Below are positions 8,363-16,708 of a stretch of 64,000 bases of DNA, in pieces. A program made the position numbers and the translations under genes. The stretch's first letter is position 1, and the number at the start of each line of letters is the position of its first letter. Source of the stretch: JBQCHF01 sp051954955 (GTDB lineage Bacteria > Actinomycetota > Actinomycetes > Motilibacterales > Motilibacteraceae); NCBI GenBank assembly GCA_051954955.1, contig JBQCHF010000208.1, forward strand, positions 1-64,000, given 5' to 3'. Below the pieces are notes generated by a model. That model saw only the letters and a program-made list of their open reading frames with translations, was not told the DNA's origin and did no database searches.

Positions 8363-8815
8363 GTGCGCACGTTCAACGGGCTCGACGAGCTGGAGAAGGC
8401 CGTCGGCACGCACCTCGGCTATAGCGACTGGCACGAGGTGACGCAGGAGCAGATCGATCTGTTCGCCGACGCCACGGGCGACCACCAGTGGATCCACGTG
8501 GACCCCGAGCGGGCCAAGAGCGGGCCGTTCGGCAGCACGATCGCCCACGGCTACCTCACGCTCTCGCTGGTGCCCAAGCTCGTCTGGCAGGTCTACTCCG
8601 TGGAGGGCCTGAAGATGGGCGTCAACTACGGGTCCAACAAGGTGCGCTTCCCCTCGCCGGTACCGGTCGGCTCGCGGCTGCGGGCCGGCGTGGAGCTGGT
8701 CTCGCTGGACCGCGGCCCGCAGGGGGCCCAGGCCATGACCCGGGTCACCATCGAGCGCGAGGGCGGGGACAAGCCGGCCTGCGTGGCCGAGATCCTCTCG
8801 GTGCTGGTCGAATGA
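8363..8815 (+). CDS. MaoC-type enoyl-CoA hydratase
   Basis: A 150-residue single hot-dog domain. The hydratase-2 motif is intact around residues 35-65: Asp in FADATGDHQWIH, then His in GPFGSTIAHGYLTL. Sequence throughout is close to mycobacterial HtdZ (Rv0130), an (R)-specific hydratase. It should add water to a trans-2-enoyl-CoA. The GTG start has GAGAGGAG about 5 bases upstream, a strong site after a 45-base gap, so translation may restart here within the operon. The stop overlaps the ATG of the kinase gene. Confidence 0.88.
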   Translation: MRTFNGLDELEKAVGTHLGYSDWHEVTQEQIDLFADATGDHQWIHVDPERAKSGPFGSTIAHGYLTLSLVPKLVWQVYSVEGLKMGVNYGSNKVRFPSPVPVGSRLRAGVELVSLDRGPQGAQAMTRVTIEREGGDKPACVAEILSVLVE

Positions 8816-9924
8816 CCACGGCATCCGCGGCATCCGCGGGCGCCGGCACCCCGGGCAACCCGGTCGACCCGGGGGAGGGCGTCCAGGTCTCCGACGAGCT
8901 GTCGGAGCAGGTGCCGGGCCTGGACCTGCCGCGGCTCGGGGCGTTCTTCGCCGCGCACGTCCCCGGCGCGAGCGGCGGCCCGCTGCGGGCCAAGGTGATC
9001 GCCGGGGGCAAGTCCAACCTCACCTACGAGGTCGACGACGGCGCGCGCACCTGGATCGTCCGGCGCCCCCCGCTGGGCCACGTGCTCGCCACCGCGCACG
9101 ACATGGCCCGCGAGCACCGAGTGATGACCGCGCTGCGGGACACCGACGTCCCGGTGCCGGTCACCTACGCGCTGTGCGAGGACGTCGACGTCGTCGGCGC
9201 CCCCTTCTACGTGATGAGCAAGGTGGAGGGGACGCCCTACCGCTTCGCCCGCCAGCTCGCACCGCTCGGCGCCGAGCGGACCGGGGCCATCTCGGAGCGG
9301 ATGACCGACACCCTGGCCGCGCTGCACCGCGTCGACCCGGCCGCGGTCGGCCTGAGCGACTTCGGCCGCCCAGAGGGGTTCCTGGCGCGGCAGGTGCGCC
9401 GGTGGAAGAAGCAGCTCGACGGATCGCGCAGCCGCGAGCTGGCCGGCGCCGACGAGCTGCACGCCCTGCTGGAGCAGCACATCCCCGCCGAGCAGCCACC
9501 CGCGATCGTCCACGGCGACTACCGGTTGGACAACCTGCTGGTGGACGGCAGCGACCAGGTCGCGGCCGTGCTCGACTGGGAGATGGCCACGGTCGGCGAC
9601 CCGCTCACCGACGTCGCGCTGCTGGTCGTCTACCAGTCGATGGCCGAGCAGTCCAACGGCTACGCGGTGGCCGACGCCTCCACCGCGCCGGGCTTCCTGA
9701 GCAACGCCGGGATGCTGGCCCGCTACGCCGACAAGAGCGAGCGGGAGATGGGCGCGATGGGCTTCTACCTCGGCCTGGCCTACTTCAAGATCGCTGTGAT
9801 CCTCGAAGGCATCCACTTCCGCTACGTCCAGGGCCAGACCGTGGGCAGCGGGTTCGACACCGTCGGTCGCGTCGTCGAACCGCTGCTCGCCGCCGGCATC
9901 ACCTCGCTGAAGGAGCACAGCTGA
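8812..9924 (+). CDS. APH-type phosphotransferase (ACAD11/LvaA-like acyl-CoA kinase)
   Basis: A 370-residue aminoglycoside-phosphotransferase-fold kinase. The catalytic loop HGDYRLDN is near residue 235 and the metal-binding segment LDWEMATVGDP near residue 258; the N-terminal lobe has a GGKSNLTYEV strand. Proteins with this WEMATVGDP sequence form the kinase half of ACAD10/ACAD11 and the bacterial LvaA kinase, which phosphorylates the 4-hydroxyl of a 4-hydroxyacyl-CoA. The next gene is the matching dehydrogenase, and stop and start overlap (TGATG), so the two products likely form one functional unit. Antibiotic phosphorylation is unlikely in this context. Confidence 0.85.
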   Translation: MTTASAASAGAGTPGNPVDPGEGVQVSDELSEQVPGLDLPRLGAFFAAHVPGASGGPLRAKVIAGGKSNLTYEVDDGARTWIVRRPPLGHVLATAHDMAREHRVMTALRDTDVPVPVTYALCEDVDVVGAPFYVMSKVEGTPYRFARQLAPLGAERTGAISERMTDTLAALHRVDPAAVGLSDFGRPEGFLARQVRRWKKQLDGSRSRELAGADELHALLEQHIPAEQPPAIVHGDYRLDNLLVDGSDQVAAVLDWEMATVGDPLTDVALLVVYQSMAEQSNGYAVADASTAPGFLSNAGMLARYADKSEREMGAMGFYLGLAYFKIAVILEGIHFRYVQGQTVGSGFDTVGRVVEPLLAAGITSLKEHS

Positions 9925-11171
9925 TGGAGTTCGGCCACGACGCCAGGACCGAAGAGCTCCGCCGGACGCTGCTGGAGTTCATGGACGAGCACGTCTACCC
10001 GGCCGAGCCGGTGTTCGCCGAGCAGCTCGCGGCGCAGCAGGACCGCTGGGCCTGGAGCGAGGTGCCGGTCCTCAAGGAGCTGCAGGCCAAGGCCCGCGAG
10101 CGCGGCCTGTGGAACCTGTTCCTGCCCGGCAAGCACGGGGCCGGCCTGACCAACCTCCAGTACGCGCCGCTGGCCGAGATCACCGGTCGCAGCGGCCACC
10201 TCGCCCCGGCGGCGCTGAACTGCTCGGCCCCGGACACCGGGAACATGGAGGTGCTGTCCGAGTTCGGCACGCCGGAGCAGAAGGAGCGCTGGCTCGAGCC
10301 GCTGCTCGCCGCGGAGATCCGGTCCTCGTTCGCGATGACCGAGCCCGACGTCGCTTCCTCGGACGCCACCAACATCAGCACCCGCATCGAGCGCGACGGC
10401 GACGACTACGTCATCAACGGGCGCAAGTGGTGGATCACCGGGGCGATGAACCCCAACGCCCGGATCTTCATCGTCATGGGCAAGACCGACCCGTCGGCCG
10501 ACCGGCACCGCCAGCAGAGCCAGATCCTGGTGCCGCGCGACACCCCCGGCCTGGTCGTCAAGCGGGGCATGGAGGTCTTCGGCTACGACGACCACGACCA
10601 CGGCGGCCACGCCGAGCTCGAGTTCCACGACGTGCGGGTGCCGGCGAGCAACCTGATCGGCAACGAGGGCGACGGGTTCGCCATCGCCCAGGCCCGCCTG
10701 GGGCCAGGACGCATCCACCACTGCATGCGCTCCATCGGCGTCGCCGAGCGGGCCATCGAGCTGATGTGCACGCGCGCCGCGGACCGGGTGGCGTTCGGCA
10801 AGCCGCTGGCCGAGCAGGGCGTGATCCGCGACTGGATCGCGGAGGCGCGGGTGCGGGTGGAGCAGCTGCGGCTGCTGGTGCTCAAGACCGCCTGGCTGAT
10901 GGACACGGTGGGCAACAAGGGCGCCCACACCGAGATCCAGGCCATCAAGATCGCCACTCCGGCCACCGTCGAGTGGATCCTGGACAAGGCCATCCAGGTG
11001 CACGGTGCGGGCGGGCTGAGCCAGGACTTTCCGCTGGCGGGCAGCTTCGCCGGCATCCGGACCCTGCGGTTCGCGGACGGGCCCGACGAGGTGCACAAGA
11101 ACTCGCTGGCTCGCAACGAGATCAAGCGGCAGGTGGCCGCGCGCGCGGCCCGTCAGGGGGAGGGTGCATGA
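9924..11171 (+). CDS. Acyl-CoA dehydrogenase, ACAD10/11 type
   Basis: A 415-residue FAD enzyme. It carries the block TEPDVASSDATNI (about 135-147), FGYDDHDHGGHAELEF and RLGPGRIHHCMR, which together mark the ACAD10/ACAD11 subfamily rather than ordinary beta-oxidation dehydrogenases. The catalytic Glu of the YEGT motif is replaced by Asp385 in FADGPDEVH. Members such as LvaC convert 4-phosphoacyl-CoA, made by the APH kinase, into a 2-enoyl or 3-hydroxyacyl-CoA. It overlaps the kinase stop upstream and the next ATG downstream. The expected outcome is entry of 4-hydroxy acids into beta-oxidation; the actual chain length is unknown. Confidence 0.87.
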   Translation: MEFGHDARTEELRRTLLEFMDEHVYPAEPVFAEQLAAQQDRWAWSEVPVLKELQAKARERGLWNLFLPGKHGAGLTNLQYAPLAEITGRSGHLAPAALNCSAPDTGNMEVLSEFGTPEQKERWLEPLLAAEIRSSFAMTEPDVASSDATNISTRIERDGDDYVINGRKWWITGAMNPNARIFIVMGKTDPSADRHRQQSQILVPRDTPGLVVKRGMEVFGYDDHDHGGHAELEFHDVRVPASNLIGNEGDGFAIAQARLGPGRIHHCMRSIGVAERAIELMCTRAADRVAFGKPLAEQGVIRDWIAEARVRVEQLRLLVLKTAWLMDTVGNKGAHTEIQAIKIATPATVEWILDKAIQVHGAGGLSQDFPLAGSFAGIRTLRFADGPDEVHKNSLARNEIKRQVAARAARQGEGA

Positions 11172-12361
11172 CCGACGACGCCGCGCTGCGGGACGACCTG
11201 CGCGGGCGGGTCGAGACGCTGCTCGCCGAGCACCCGCCGGCCACCACCGACCGGCTGGAGTTCCTGCGCGCCCGCTTCGACGCCGGCCTGGCGTGGGTGC
11301 ACTTCCCCGAGGGCCTCGGCGGTCTCGGGCTGCCCCGGGCCCTGCAGACCCACGTCGACGAGCTGCTCGAGGCCGCCGGCGCACCGGACAACGAGCCCCG
11401 CCGCAACGGCATCGGCCTCGGCATGGCGGCGCCCACCATCCTCGCCTTCGGCACGCCGGAGCAGCAGCAGCGGTTCCTGAAGCCGCTGTGGACCGGCGAG
11501 GAGATCTGGTGCCAGCTGTTCTCCGAGCCGGGCGCCGGCTCGGACCTGGCGGCGCTGGGCACCCGCGCGGTGCGCGACGGCGACGAGTGGGTCGTCAACG
11601 GCCAGAAGGTGTGGACCTCCGGGGCGCACAAGGCGCGCTGGGCCATCCTGGTGGCCCGCACCAACCCGGACGTGCCCAAGCACGCCGGCATCACCTACTT
11701 CCTGTGCGACATGACCGACCCGGGCGTCGACGTCCGCCCGCTGCGGCAGATCACCGGTGAGGCCGAGTTCAACGAGGTCTTCCTCACCGACGTCCGCATC
11801 CCCGACGCGCACCGGCTCGGGCCGGAGGGCGCGGGCTGGAAGGTCGCCAACGCCACCCTCATGAACGAGCGGGTGGCGATCGGTGGGGGAGCGGCGCCGC
11901 GCGAGGCCGGCATGGTCGGCGTGGTCGCCAAGACCTGGCGGGAGCACCCGGAGCTGCGCGAGCCGGAGCTGCACGACCGGCTGATGACGCTGTGGGTGGA
12001 CGCGGAGGTTGCCCGGCTCACCGGGATGCGGCTGCGGCAGAAGCTGGCCGTCGGCGCGCCCGGGCCGGAGGGCTCAGCCATGAAGCTGGTGTTCGCCCGG
12101 CTCAACCAGCAGCTGAGCGGGCTCGAGCTCGAGCTGCTCGGCGAGGACGGCCTGCGCTTCTCGGACTGGACCATGCGCCGGCCCGAGGTGGTCGAGTTCA
12201 CCGGCAAGGACGCGGGCTACCGCTACCTGCGGGCCAAGGGGAACTCGATCGAGGGCGGCACCTCCGAGATCCTGCGCAACATCGTGGCCGAACGGGTGCT
12301 GGGCCTGCCGCCCGAGCACCGCGTGGACAAGGACGTCGCCTGGAAGGAGCTGCCCCGATGA
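11168..12361 (+). CDS. Acyl-CoA dehydrogenase, catalytic (alpha-type) subunit
   Basis: A 397-residue acyl-CoA dehydrogenase. The FAD/substrate segment LFSEPGAGSDLAALGTRA is near residues 118-135, followed by VVNGQKVWTSGAHKARW, and the C terminus has NSIEGGTSEILRNIVAERVLGLP. This pattern matches the alpha chains of heteromeric actinobacterial dehydrogenases (FadE26, FadE34, FadE28-like) used for branched or ring substrates. The N-terminal helical domain is short. The downstream gene encodes a partner of beta type and overlaps it by ATGA, supporting an alpha2-beta2 enzyme. Confidence 0.83.
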   Translation: MTDDAALRDDLRGRVETLLAEHPPATTDRLEFLRARFDAGLAWVHFPEGLGGLGLPRALQTHVDELLEAAGAPDNEPRRNGIGLGMAAPTILAFGTPEQQQRFLKPLWTGEEIWCQLFSEPGAGSDLAALGTRAVRDGDEWVVNGQKVWTSGAHKARWAILVARTNPDVPKHAGITYFLCDMTDPGVDVRPLRQITGEAEFNEVFLTDVRIPDAHRLGPEGAGWKVANATLMNERVAIGGGAAPREAGMVGVVAKTWREHPELREPELHDRLMTLWVDAEVARLTGMRLRQKLAVGAPGPEGSAMKLVFARLNQQLSGLELELLGEDGLRFSDWTMRRPEVVEFTGKDAGYRYLRAKGNSIEGGTSEILRNIVAERVLGLPPEHRVDKDVAWKELPR

Positions 12362-13518
12362 CGGCCCCGACTGTCCGTCCCACCGCCGTGCCGCACGCGG
12401 GGGAGCCGGACCTGCTGCCCTCCGACGTCGAGGACTCGCTGCGCGCCAGCGTGCGCGAGCTGCTCGCGCGTCGCTGCCCGACGGACAAGGTGATCCCGGT
12501 CTACGACGGCGACACGTCCGTGCAGGGCCCGCTGTGGCAGGCGCTCTCGGCCGACCTCGGCCTGGCCGCGCTGCTGGTGCCCGAGGAGCTCGGCGGCGCC
12601 GGCGCGTCGGCCCGCGAGGCCGCGGTGGTGCTGGAGGAGCTCGGTCGCGCCGCTGCGCCGGTGCCGTTCCTCACCAGCGCGGTGGTCGCGACCACGGTGC
12701 TGCTCTCCGGTGCCGGCACCGCCGGGGCGGGCGAGGAGATGGCCGCCCTGCTCGGTCGCCTCGCAGCCGGGGAGTCCACCGCGGCCCTGCTGGTCCCCTT
12801 CGCGGCCGCACCGTTCTCCTACGAGCCGTCGGTGACCAACGACGGAGGCCTGTCCGGCCGGGTCACCTCGGTAGCCGGGGCGCTGGAGGCAGACGTCCTG
12901 CTGGTGCCCGCCGCGAGCGTGGTCGGCACCGAGCTGCACCTCGTGCGGACCGCCGACGTGCGCCTCGAGCCGGTCGTGTCGCTGGACATGACCCGCCAGC
13001 TGGCCGACGTCGACGTCACCGGCGCTCCCTCGGTGCCCCTGATCCAGGGTGGTTCGGGAGCGGCCGCGCTGCGCGAGGCGCTGCTGGTCGGTGCCGCGCT
13101 GATGGCCTCCGAGCAGGTCGGCGTCGCGCAGTGGTGCCTGGAGACGACTGTCGCGTACCTGAAGCAGCGCAAGCAGTTCGGCCGCGTCGTGGGCGGCTTC
13201 CAGGCGCTCAAGCACCGCCTGGCCGACCTCTACGTCACGGTCGAGTCGGCCTCCGCTGCGGCCCGCTACGCCGCCGCCACCGTGGCCGACGGCGACCCGG
13301 ACCGCGAGGTGGCCGCGTCGGTGGCGCAGGCCTACTGCTCGCCCGCAGCGGTGAGCGCCGCCGAGGAGGCGGTGCAGCTGCACGGCGGCATCGGCATGAC
13401 CTGGGAGCACCCGGCGCACCTGTTCCTCAAGCGGGCCAAGGCCGACTCCATCGGCCTGGGCACCGCCGGCGCCCACCGGCGCCACCTCGCCGAGCTGGTC
13501 GACCTACCCCTCTCCTGA
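12358..13518 (+). CDS. Acyl-CoA dehydrogenase, non-catalytic (beta-type) subunit
   Basis: A 386-residue acyl-CoA dehydrogenase homologue that keeps the C-terminal helical bundle (QRKQFGRVVGGFQALKHRLA, HGGIGMTWEHPAHLFLKRA) but has a degenerate middle domain without the usual TEPxxGSD flavin motif, and LGTAGAHR where active enzymes carry YEGTSEI. This is the hallmark of beta chains in ChsE-type heterotetramers, where each FAD site is built from both chains. It is the last gene of the run starting at 4839 and is followed by a large inverted repeat. Confidence 0.8.
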   Translation: MTAPTVRPTAVPHAGEPDLLPSDVEDSLRASVRELLARRCPTDKVIPVYDGDTSVQGPLWQALSADLGLAALLVPEELGGAGASAREAAVVLEELGRAAAPVPFLTSAVVATTVLLSGAGTAGAGEEMAALLGRLAAGESTAALLVPFAAAPFSYEPSVTNDGGLSGRVTSVAGALEADVLLVPAASVVGTELHLVRTADVRLEPVVSLDMTRQLADVDVTGAPSVPLIQGGSGAAALREALLVGAALMASEQVGVAQWCLETTVAYLKQRKQFGRVVGGFQALKHRLADLYVTVESASAAARYAAATVADGDPDREVAASVAQAYCSPAAVSAAEEAVQLHGGIGMTWEHPAHLFLKRAKADSIGLGTAGAHRRHLAELVDLPLS

Positions 13519-13523
13519 CTCTC

Positions 13524-13607
13524 GTGATCATGCAATTCCCGTGATCATACGATGTGTGTGAGTGGCCGCTCACACACATCGCATGATCACCCCGATTGCA
13601 TGATCAC
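13524..13607. repeat. Large inverted repeat with GTGATCAT motifs
   Basis: Two 39-base arms (13524-13562 and 13569-13607) pair with about five mismatches around a 6-base loop. Each arm contains two TGATCA cores (starting GTGATCATGC and TGATCATA/G) and a GATGTGTGTGAG block next to the loop. It lies between convergent genes and could act as a bidirectional terminator, but it lacks a T tract and is far longer than usual terminators. Confidence 0.75.
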
Positions 13608-13625
13608 GAACTGCGGGTCGGATGG

Positions 13626-14243
13626 TCAGCCGGGGAAGTTCTTCTCCAGCCCGTCTACTAGTGCTTTCAGCCCCAGCTCGAAGCTGTCGTGGTCGATCCG
13701 TGCGGCCTGCTCGCGCAGCCGGTGGGCCTGGCGCAGGTTGGGGTAGCGGTCCAGGTAGACCTGGACGTCGTCGGCGAACCCGCTGGCGAACGGCGTGGAC
13801 GCTGCACCGATCACGAGGTACTTCACCGCGCCGGCCACCGTCGTGGCGGCGCGGGGCGGCCACCCGGCCGAGACCAGACCTCCGTGCACGGCGTCGGCCA
13901 TGGCCAGGAAGTCCTCCCGGCTGCCCGCGCCCGACGCCACCAGCGGCACCGCGTTCGGGTGGGCCGCCAGCGACGCGTGGTACGAGCGCGCCCAGACGAG
14001 CAGCCCCTCGCGCCAGCCGCGGGCGAACCCGGAGGTGTCCACCTGCCGGGTGAGCAGGTTGGCCGCCGCGTCCAGCACCTCGTCCCGGTTGCGGTAGTGG
14101 CTGTAGAGCGAGGCCGCCTGCACGCCGAGCTCCTGGGCCAGCCGGCGCATCGACAGCGCGGTCAGGCCCTCGGCGTCGACGATCGCCAGGGCCGCGTCGC
14201 GGATCAGCTCGCGGCTGAGCAGCGGGGTGCGGGGTCGGGCCAC
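13626..14243 (-). CDS. TetR family regulator
   Basis: A 205-residue TetR protein with the helix-turn-helix at about residues 10-55 (ALSMRRLAQELGVQAASLYSH) and a C-terminal domain of the TetR_C type (WREGLLVWARSYHASLAAHP, HGGLVSAGWPP). It is divergent from the acyl-CoA dehydrogenase at 14340 with a 96-base gap that holds a strong palindrome (14284-14306). It most likely represses that gene, the adjacent glutaryl-CoA dehydrogenase-like gene and itself. The ligand is unknown. Confidence 0.85.
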   Translation of the reverse strand: MARPRTPLLSRELIRDAALAIVDAEGLTALSMRRLAQELGVQAASLYSHYRNRDEVLDAAANLLTRQVDTSGFARGWREGLLVWARSYHASLAAHPNAVPLVASGAGSREDFLAMADAVHGGLVSAGWPPRAATTVAGAVKYLVIGAASTPFASGFADDVQVYLDRYPNLRQAHRLREQAARIDHDSFELGLKALVDGLEKNFPG

Positions 14244-14283
14244 GGCGTGCTCCTTGGCAGGTCGGACCGAGAGGGCGTACCGT

Positions 14284-14306
14284 CTAACCTAACGCTGTTC
14301 GGTTAG
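14284..14306. promoter_or_regulatory. Candidate TetR operator palindrome
   Basis: Half-sites CTAACC (14284-14289) and GGTTAG (14301-14306) are perfect inverted copies, and the 11-base arms match at 9 positions around a central C. The site is centred 38 bases upstream of the downstream ATG's Shine-Dalgarno region and between divergent genes, as expected for an autoregulated TetR operator. Confidence 0.6.
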
Positions 14307-14339
14307 TGGCAGCACCCCCGACGCCGTGGGAGACGACCG

Positions 14340-15491
14340 ATGGACCTGAGCCTCACCGAGGAGCAGCGCGGCTTCCAGCAGCTGGCCCGCGAGTTCCTGG
14401 AGAAGGAGGTCGTGCCGCACCGCGCCGAGTGGGACCGCGTCGAGTCGGTCGACACCTCGATCATCGCCAAGATGGGCGACCTGGGCTTCTTCGGCCTGAC
14501 CATCCCCGAGGAGTACGGCGGCATCGGCGGGGACAACCTCACATACTGCCTGGCCATGGAGGAGCTCGGCCGCGCCGACTCCGCCGTGCGCGGCATCGTC
14601 TCGGTGTCCAACGGCCTGGTCGGCAAGGTGCTGGTGAGCCACGGCACCGAGGAGCAGAAGCAGCAGTGGCTGCCGGGCATCGCCACCGGCCGGCTGCTCG
14701 GCTGCTTCGGCCTCACCGAGCCCGACAACGGCTCCGACGCCGGCAACCTGCGCACCCGCGCGGTCCGCGACGGCGACGAGTACGTCATCAACGGCAGCAA
14801 GGTGTTCATCACCAACGGCACCTGGGCCGACGTCTGCCTGCTGTTCGCCCGCACCGGCGGCCCGGGCGCCCGCGGCGTCTCGGCGTTCCTGGTGCCCACC
14901 GACACCCCCGGCTTCGGCCGCCGGGAGATCAAGGGCAAGCTCGGGCTGCGCGGCCAGGCCACGGCCGAGCTCAGCCTGGAGGACGTCCGCGTGCCGGCCT
15001 CGGCGCTGGTCGGCGAGGAGGGCCAGGGCTTCAAGATCGCCATGTACTCGCTGGACAAGGGCCGGGTCAGCGTGGCCGCCGGCTGCGTCGGCATCGTGCA
15101 GGGCTGCCTGGAGGCCGCGGTCTCGCACTCCACCGAGCGCCAGCAGTTCGGCCGGCCGATCGCCTCGTTCCAGCTGGTGCAGGACATGATCGCCGACATC
15201 TCCGTGGACGCCGACGCCGCCCGCATGCTGGTCTGGCGCGCCGCCGACCTGATCGACCGCGGCGAGCCGTTCGGCATCGCCGCCTCGAAGGCCAAGTACT
15301 TCGCCAGCGAGGCCGCCGTGCGCGCGGCCAACCTGGCGGTGCAGGTGTTCGGCGGCTACGGCTACATCGACGAGTACCCGGTGCAGAAGTACCTGCGCGA
15401 CGCCCGCGTCATGACCCTCTACGAGGGCACCAGCCAGATCCAGAAGCTCATCATCGGCCGGGCCGAGACCGGCATCAGCGCGTTCGTCTGA
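14340..15491 (+). CDS. Acyl-CoA dehydrogenase
   Basis: A complete 383-residue dehydrogenase of the short/branched-chain type. Visible motifs are LTEPDNGSDAGN (flavin/substrate loop, about 125-136), FITNGTWAD, QQFGRPIASFQLVQ, FGGYGYIDEYP and the catalytic Glu in LYEGTSQIQ (about 365). It oxidises an acyl-CoA to the 2-enoyl-CoA and passes electrons to ETF. Ribosome site GGGAGA lies about 9 bases upstream. A glutaryl-CoA dehydrogenase-like gene follows after 16 bases, so the pair is one transcript under the TetR palindrome. Confidence 0.9.
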   Translation: MDLSLTEEQRGFQQLAREFLEKEVVPHRAEWDRVESVDTSIIAKMGDLGFFGLTIPEEYGGIGGDNLTYCLAMEELGRADSAVRGIVSVSNGLVGKVLVSHGTEEQKQQWLPGIATGRLLGCFGLTEPDNGSDAGNLRTRAVRDGDEYVINGSKVFITNGTWADVCLLFARTGGPGARGVSAFLVPTDTPGFGRREIKGKLGLRGQATAELSLEDVRVPASALVGEEGQGFKIAMYSLDKGRVSVAAGCVGIVQGCLEAAVSHSTERQQFGRPIASFQLVQDMIADISVDADAARMLVWRAADLIDRGEPFGIAASKAKYFASEAAVRAANLAVQVFGGYGYIDEYPVQKYLRDARVMTLYEGTSQIQKLIIGRAETGISAFV

Positions 15492-15507
15492 GTCAGCAGG
15501 AGAAGCG

Positions 15508-16686
15508 ATGGCCAGCACCACCCCGCAGTCCCCGCTCGGCCTGTTCGGCACCGACGCCCTCCTCGACGACGAGGAGCGCGCCATCCGCGACACCGTCCGC
15601 CGGTTCGTGGACGACAAGGTCAAGCCCCACATCGCCGAGTGGTTCGAGTCGGCCACCATCCCGGCCCGCGACCTGGCCAAGGAGCTCGGCGCGCTCGGCC
15701 TGCTCGGCATGCACCTGGAGGGCTATGGCTGCGCCGGCACCAGCGCCACGGCCTACGGGCTGGCCTGCATGGAGCTCGAGGCCGGCGACTCGGGCCTGCG
15801 CAGCCTGGTCTCGGTCCAGGGCTCGCTGGCCATGTTCGCGATCTGGCGCTTCGGCAGCGAGGAGCAGAAGCAGGAGTGGCTGCCGCGGATGGCCGCGGGG
15901 GAGGCCATCGGCTGCTTCGGCCTGACCGAGCCGGACTTCGGCTCCAACCCTGGGGGCATGCGCACCCGGGCCCGCCGGGACGGCTCGGACTGGGTCATCG
16001 ACGGCACCAAGATGTGGATCACGAACGGCTCCGTCGCCGACGTCGCCGTGGTCTGGGCGCAGACCGACGACAAGATCCGCGGCTTCGTCGTGCCCACCGA
16101 CACCCCCGGCTTCTCCGCGCCCGAGATCAAGCGCAAGCTGTCGCTGCGCGCGTCGGTGACCGCCGAGCTCGTCCTCGACGGCGTGCGCGTGCCCGAGTCG
16201 GCGATGCTGCCCGAGGCCCGGGGACTGTCCGGCCCGCTGTCCTGCCTGAACGAGGCCCGCTTCGGCATCGTGTTCGGCGCGCTCGGCGCGGCCCGCGACT
16301 GCCTGGAGACCGCGATCGCCTACAGCCGGGACCGCGAGATCTTCGACAAGCCGCTGGCCGGCTACCAGCTCACCCAGGCCAAGCTGGCCGACATGACCCT
16401 GGAGCTGGGCAAGGGCATGCTGCTGGCTCTGCACCTGGGCCGGCTGAAGGACAGCCACCAGCTCGACCCGCGCCAGGTGAGCCTGGGCAAGCTCAACAAC
16501 GTGCGCGAGGCCATCGCCATCGCGCGGGAGTGCCGCACGCTGCTCGGCGGCAACGGCATCACGCTCGAGTACCCGGTGCTGCGGCACGCCAACAACCTCG
16601 AGTCGGTGCTCACCTACGAGGGCACCTCCGAGGTCCACCAGCTGGTGATCGGCCAGGCGCTCACCGGGCAGGACGCGTTCCGGTAG
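15508..16686 (+). CDS. gcdH: Glutaryl-CoA dehydrogenase-like acyl-CoA dehydrogenase
   Basis: A 392-residue protein with GCDH hallmarks: EGYGCAGTSATAYGL (about 72-86), LRSLVSVQGSLAM, GCFGLTEPDFGSNPGGM, and C-terminal LTYEGTSEVHQLVIGQALTG with the catalytic Glu. GCDH oxidises and decarboxylates glutaryl-CoA to crotonyl-CoA in lysine and aromatic breakdown. The asparagine in GSNPGG replaces the usual GSDP/GSDA. Other GCDH-family members are non-decarboxylating or act on other acyl-CoAs, so the exact reaction is not certain. AGGAGAA precedes the ATG. Confidence 0.82.
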   Translation: MASTTPQSPLGLFGTDALLDDEERAIRDTVRRFVDDKVKPHIAEWFESATIPARDLAKELGALGLLGMHLEGYGCAGTSATAYGLACMELEAGDSGLRSLVSVQGSLAMFAIWRFGSEEQKQEWLPRMAAGEAIGCFGLTEPDFGSNPGGMRTRARRDGSDWVIDGTKMWITNGSVADVAVVWAQTDDKIRGFVVPTDTPGFSAPEIKRKLSLRASVTAELVLDGVRVPESAMLPEARGLSGPLSCLNEARFGIVFGALGAARDCLETAIAYSRDREIFDKPLAGYQLTQAKLADMTLELGKGMLLALHLGRLKDSHQLDPRQVSLGKLNNVREAIAIARECRTLLGGNGITLEYPVLRHANNLESVLTYEGTSEVHQLVIGQALTGQDAFR

Positions 16687-16708
16687 GACCCGTTGGAGAG
16701 GGCAGTGC

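Noticed and set aside
8812..9924. Aminoglycoside resistance phosphotransferase.
   Set aside because: The WEMATVGDP motif and coupling to an ACAD10/11-type dehydrogenase point to acyl-CoA phosphorylation instead.
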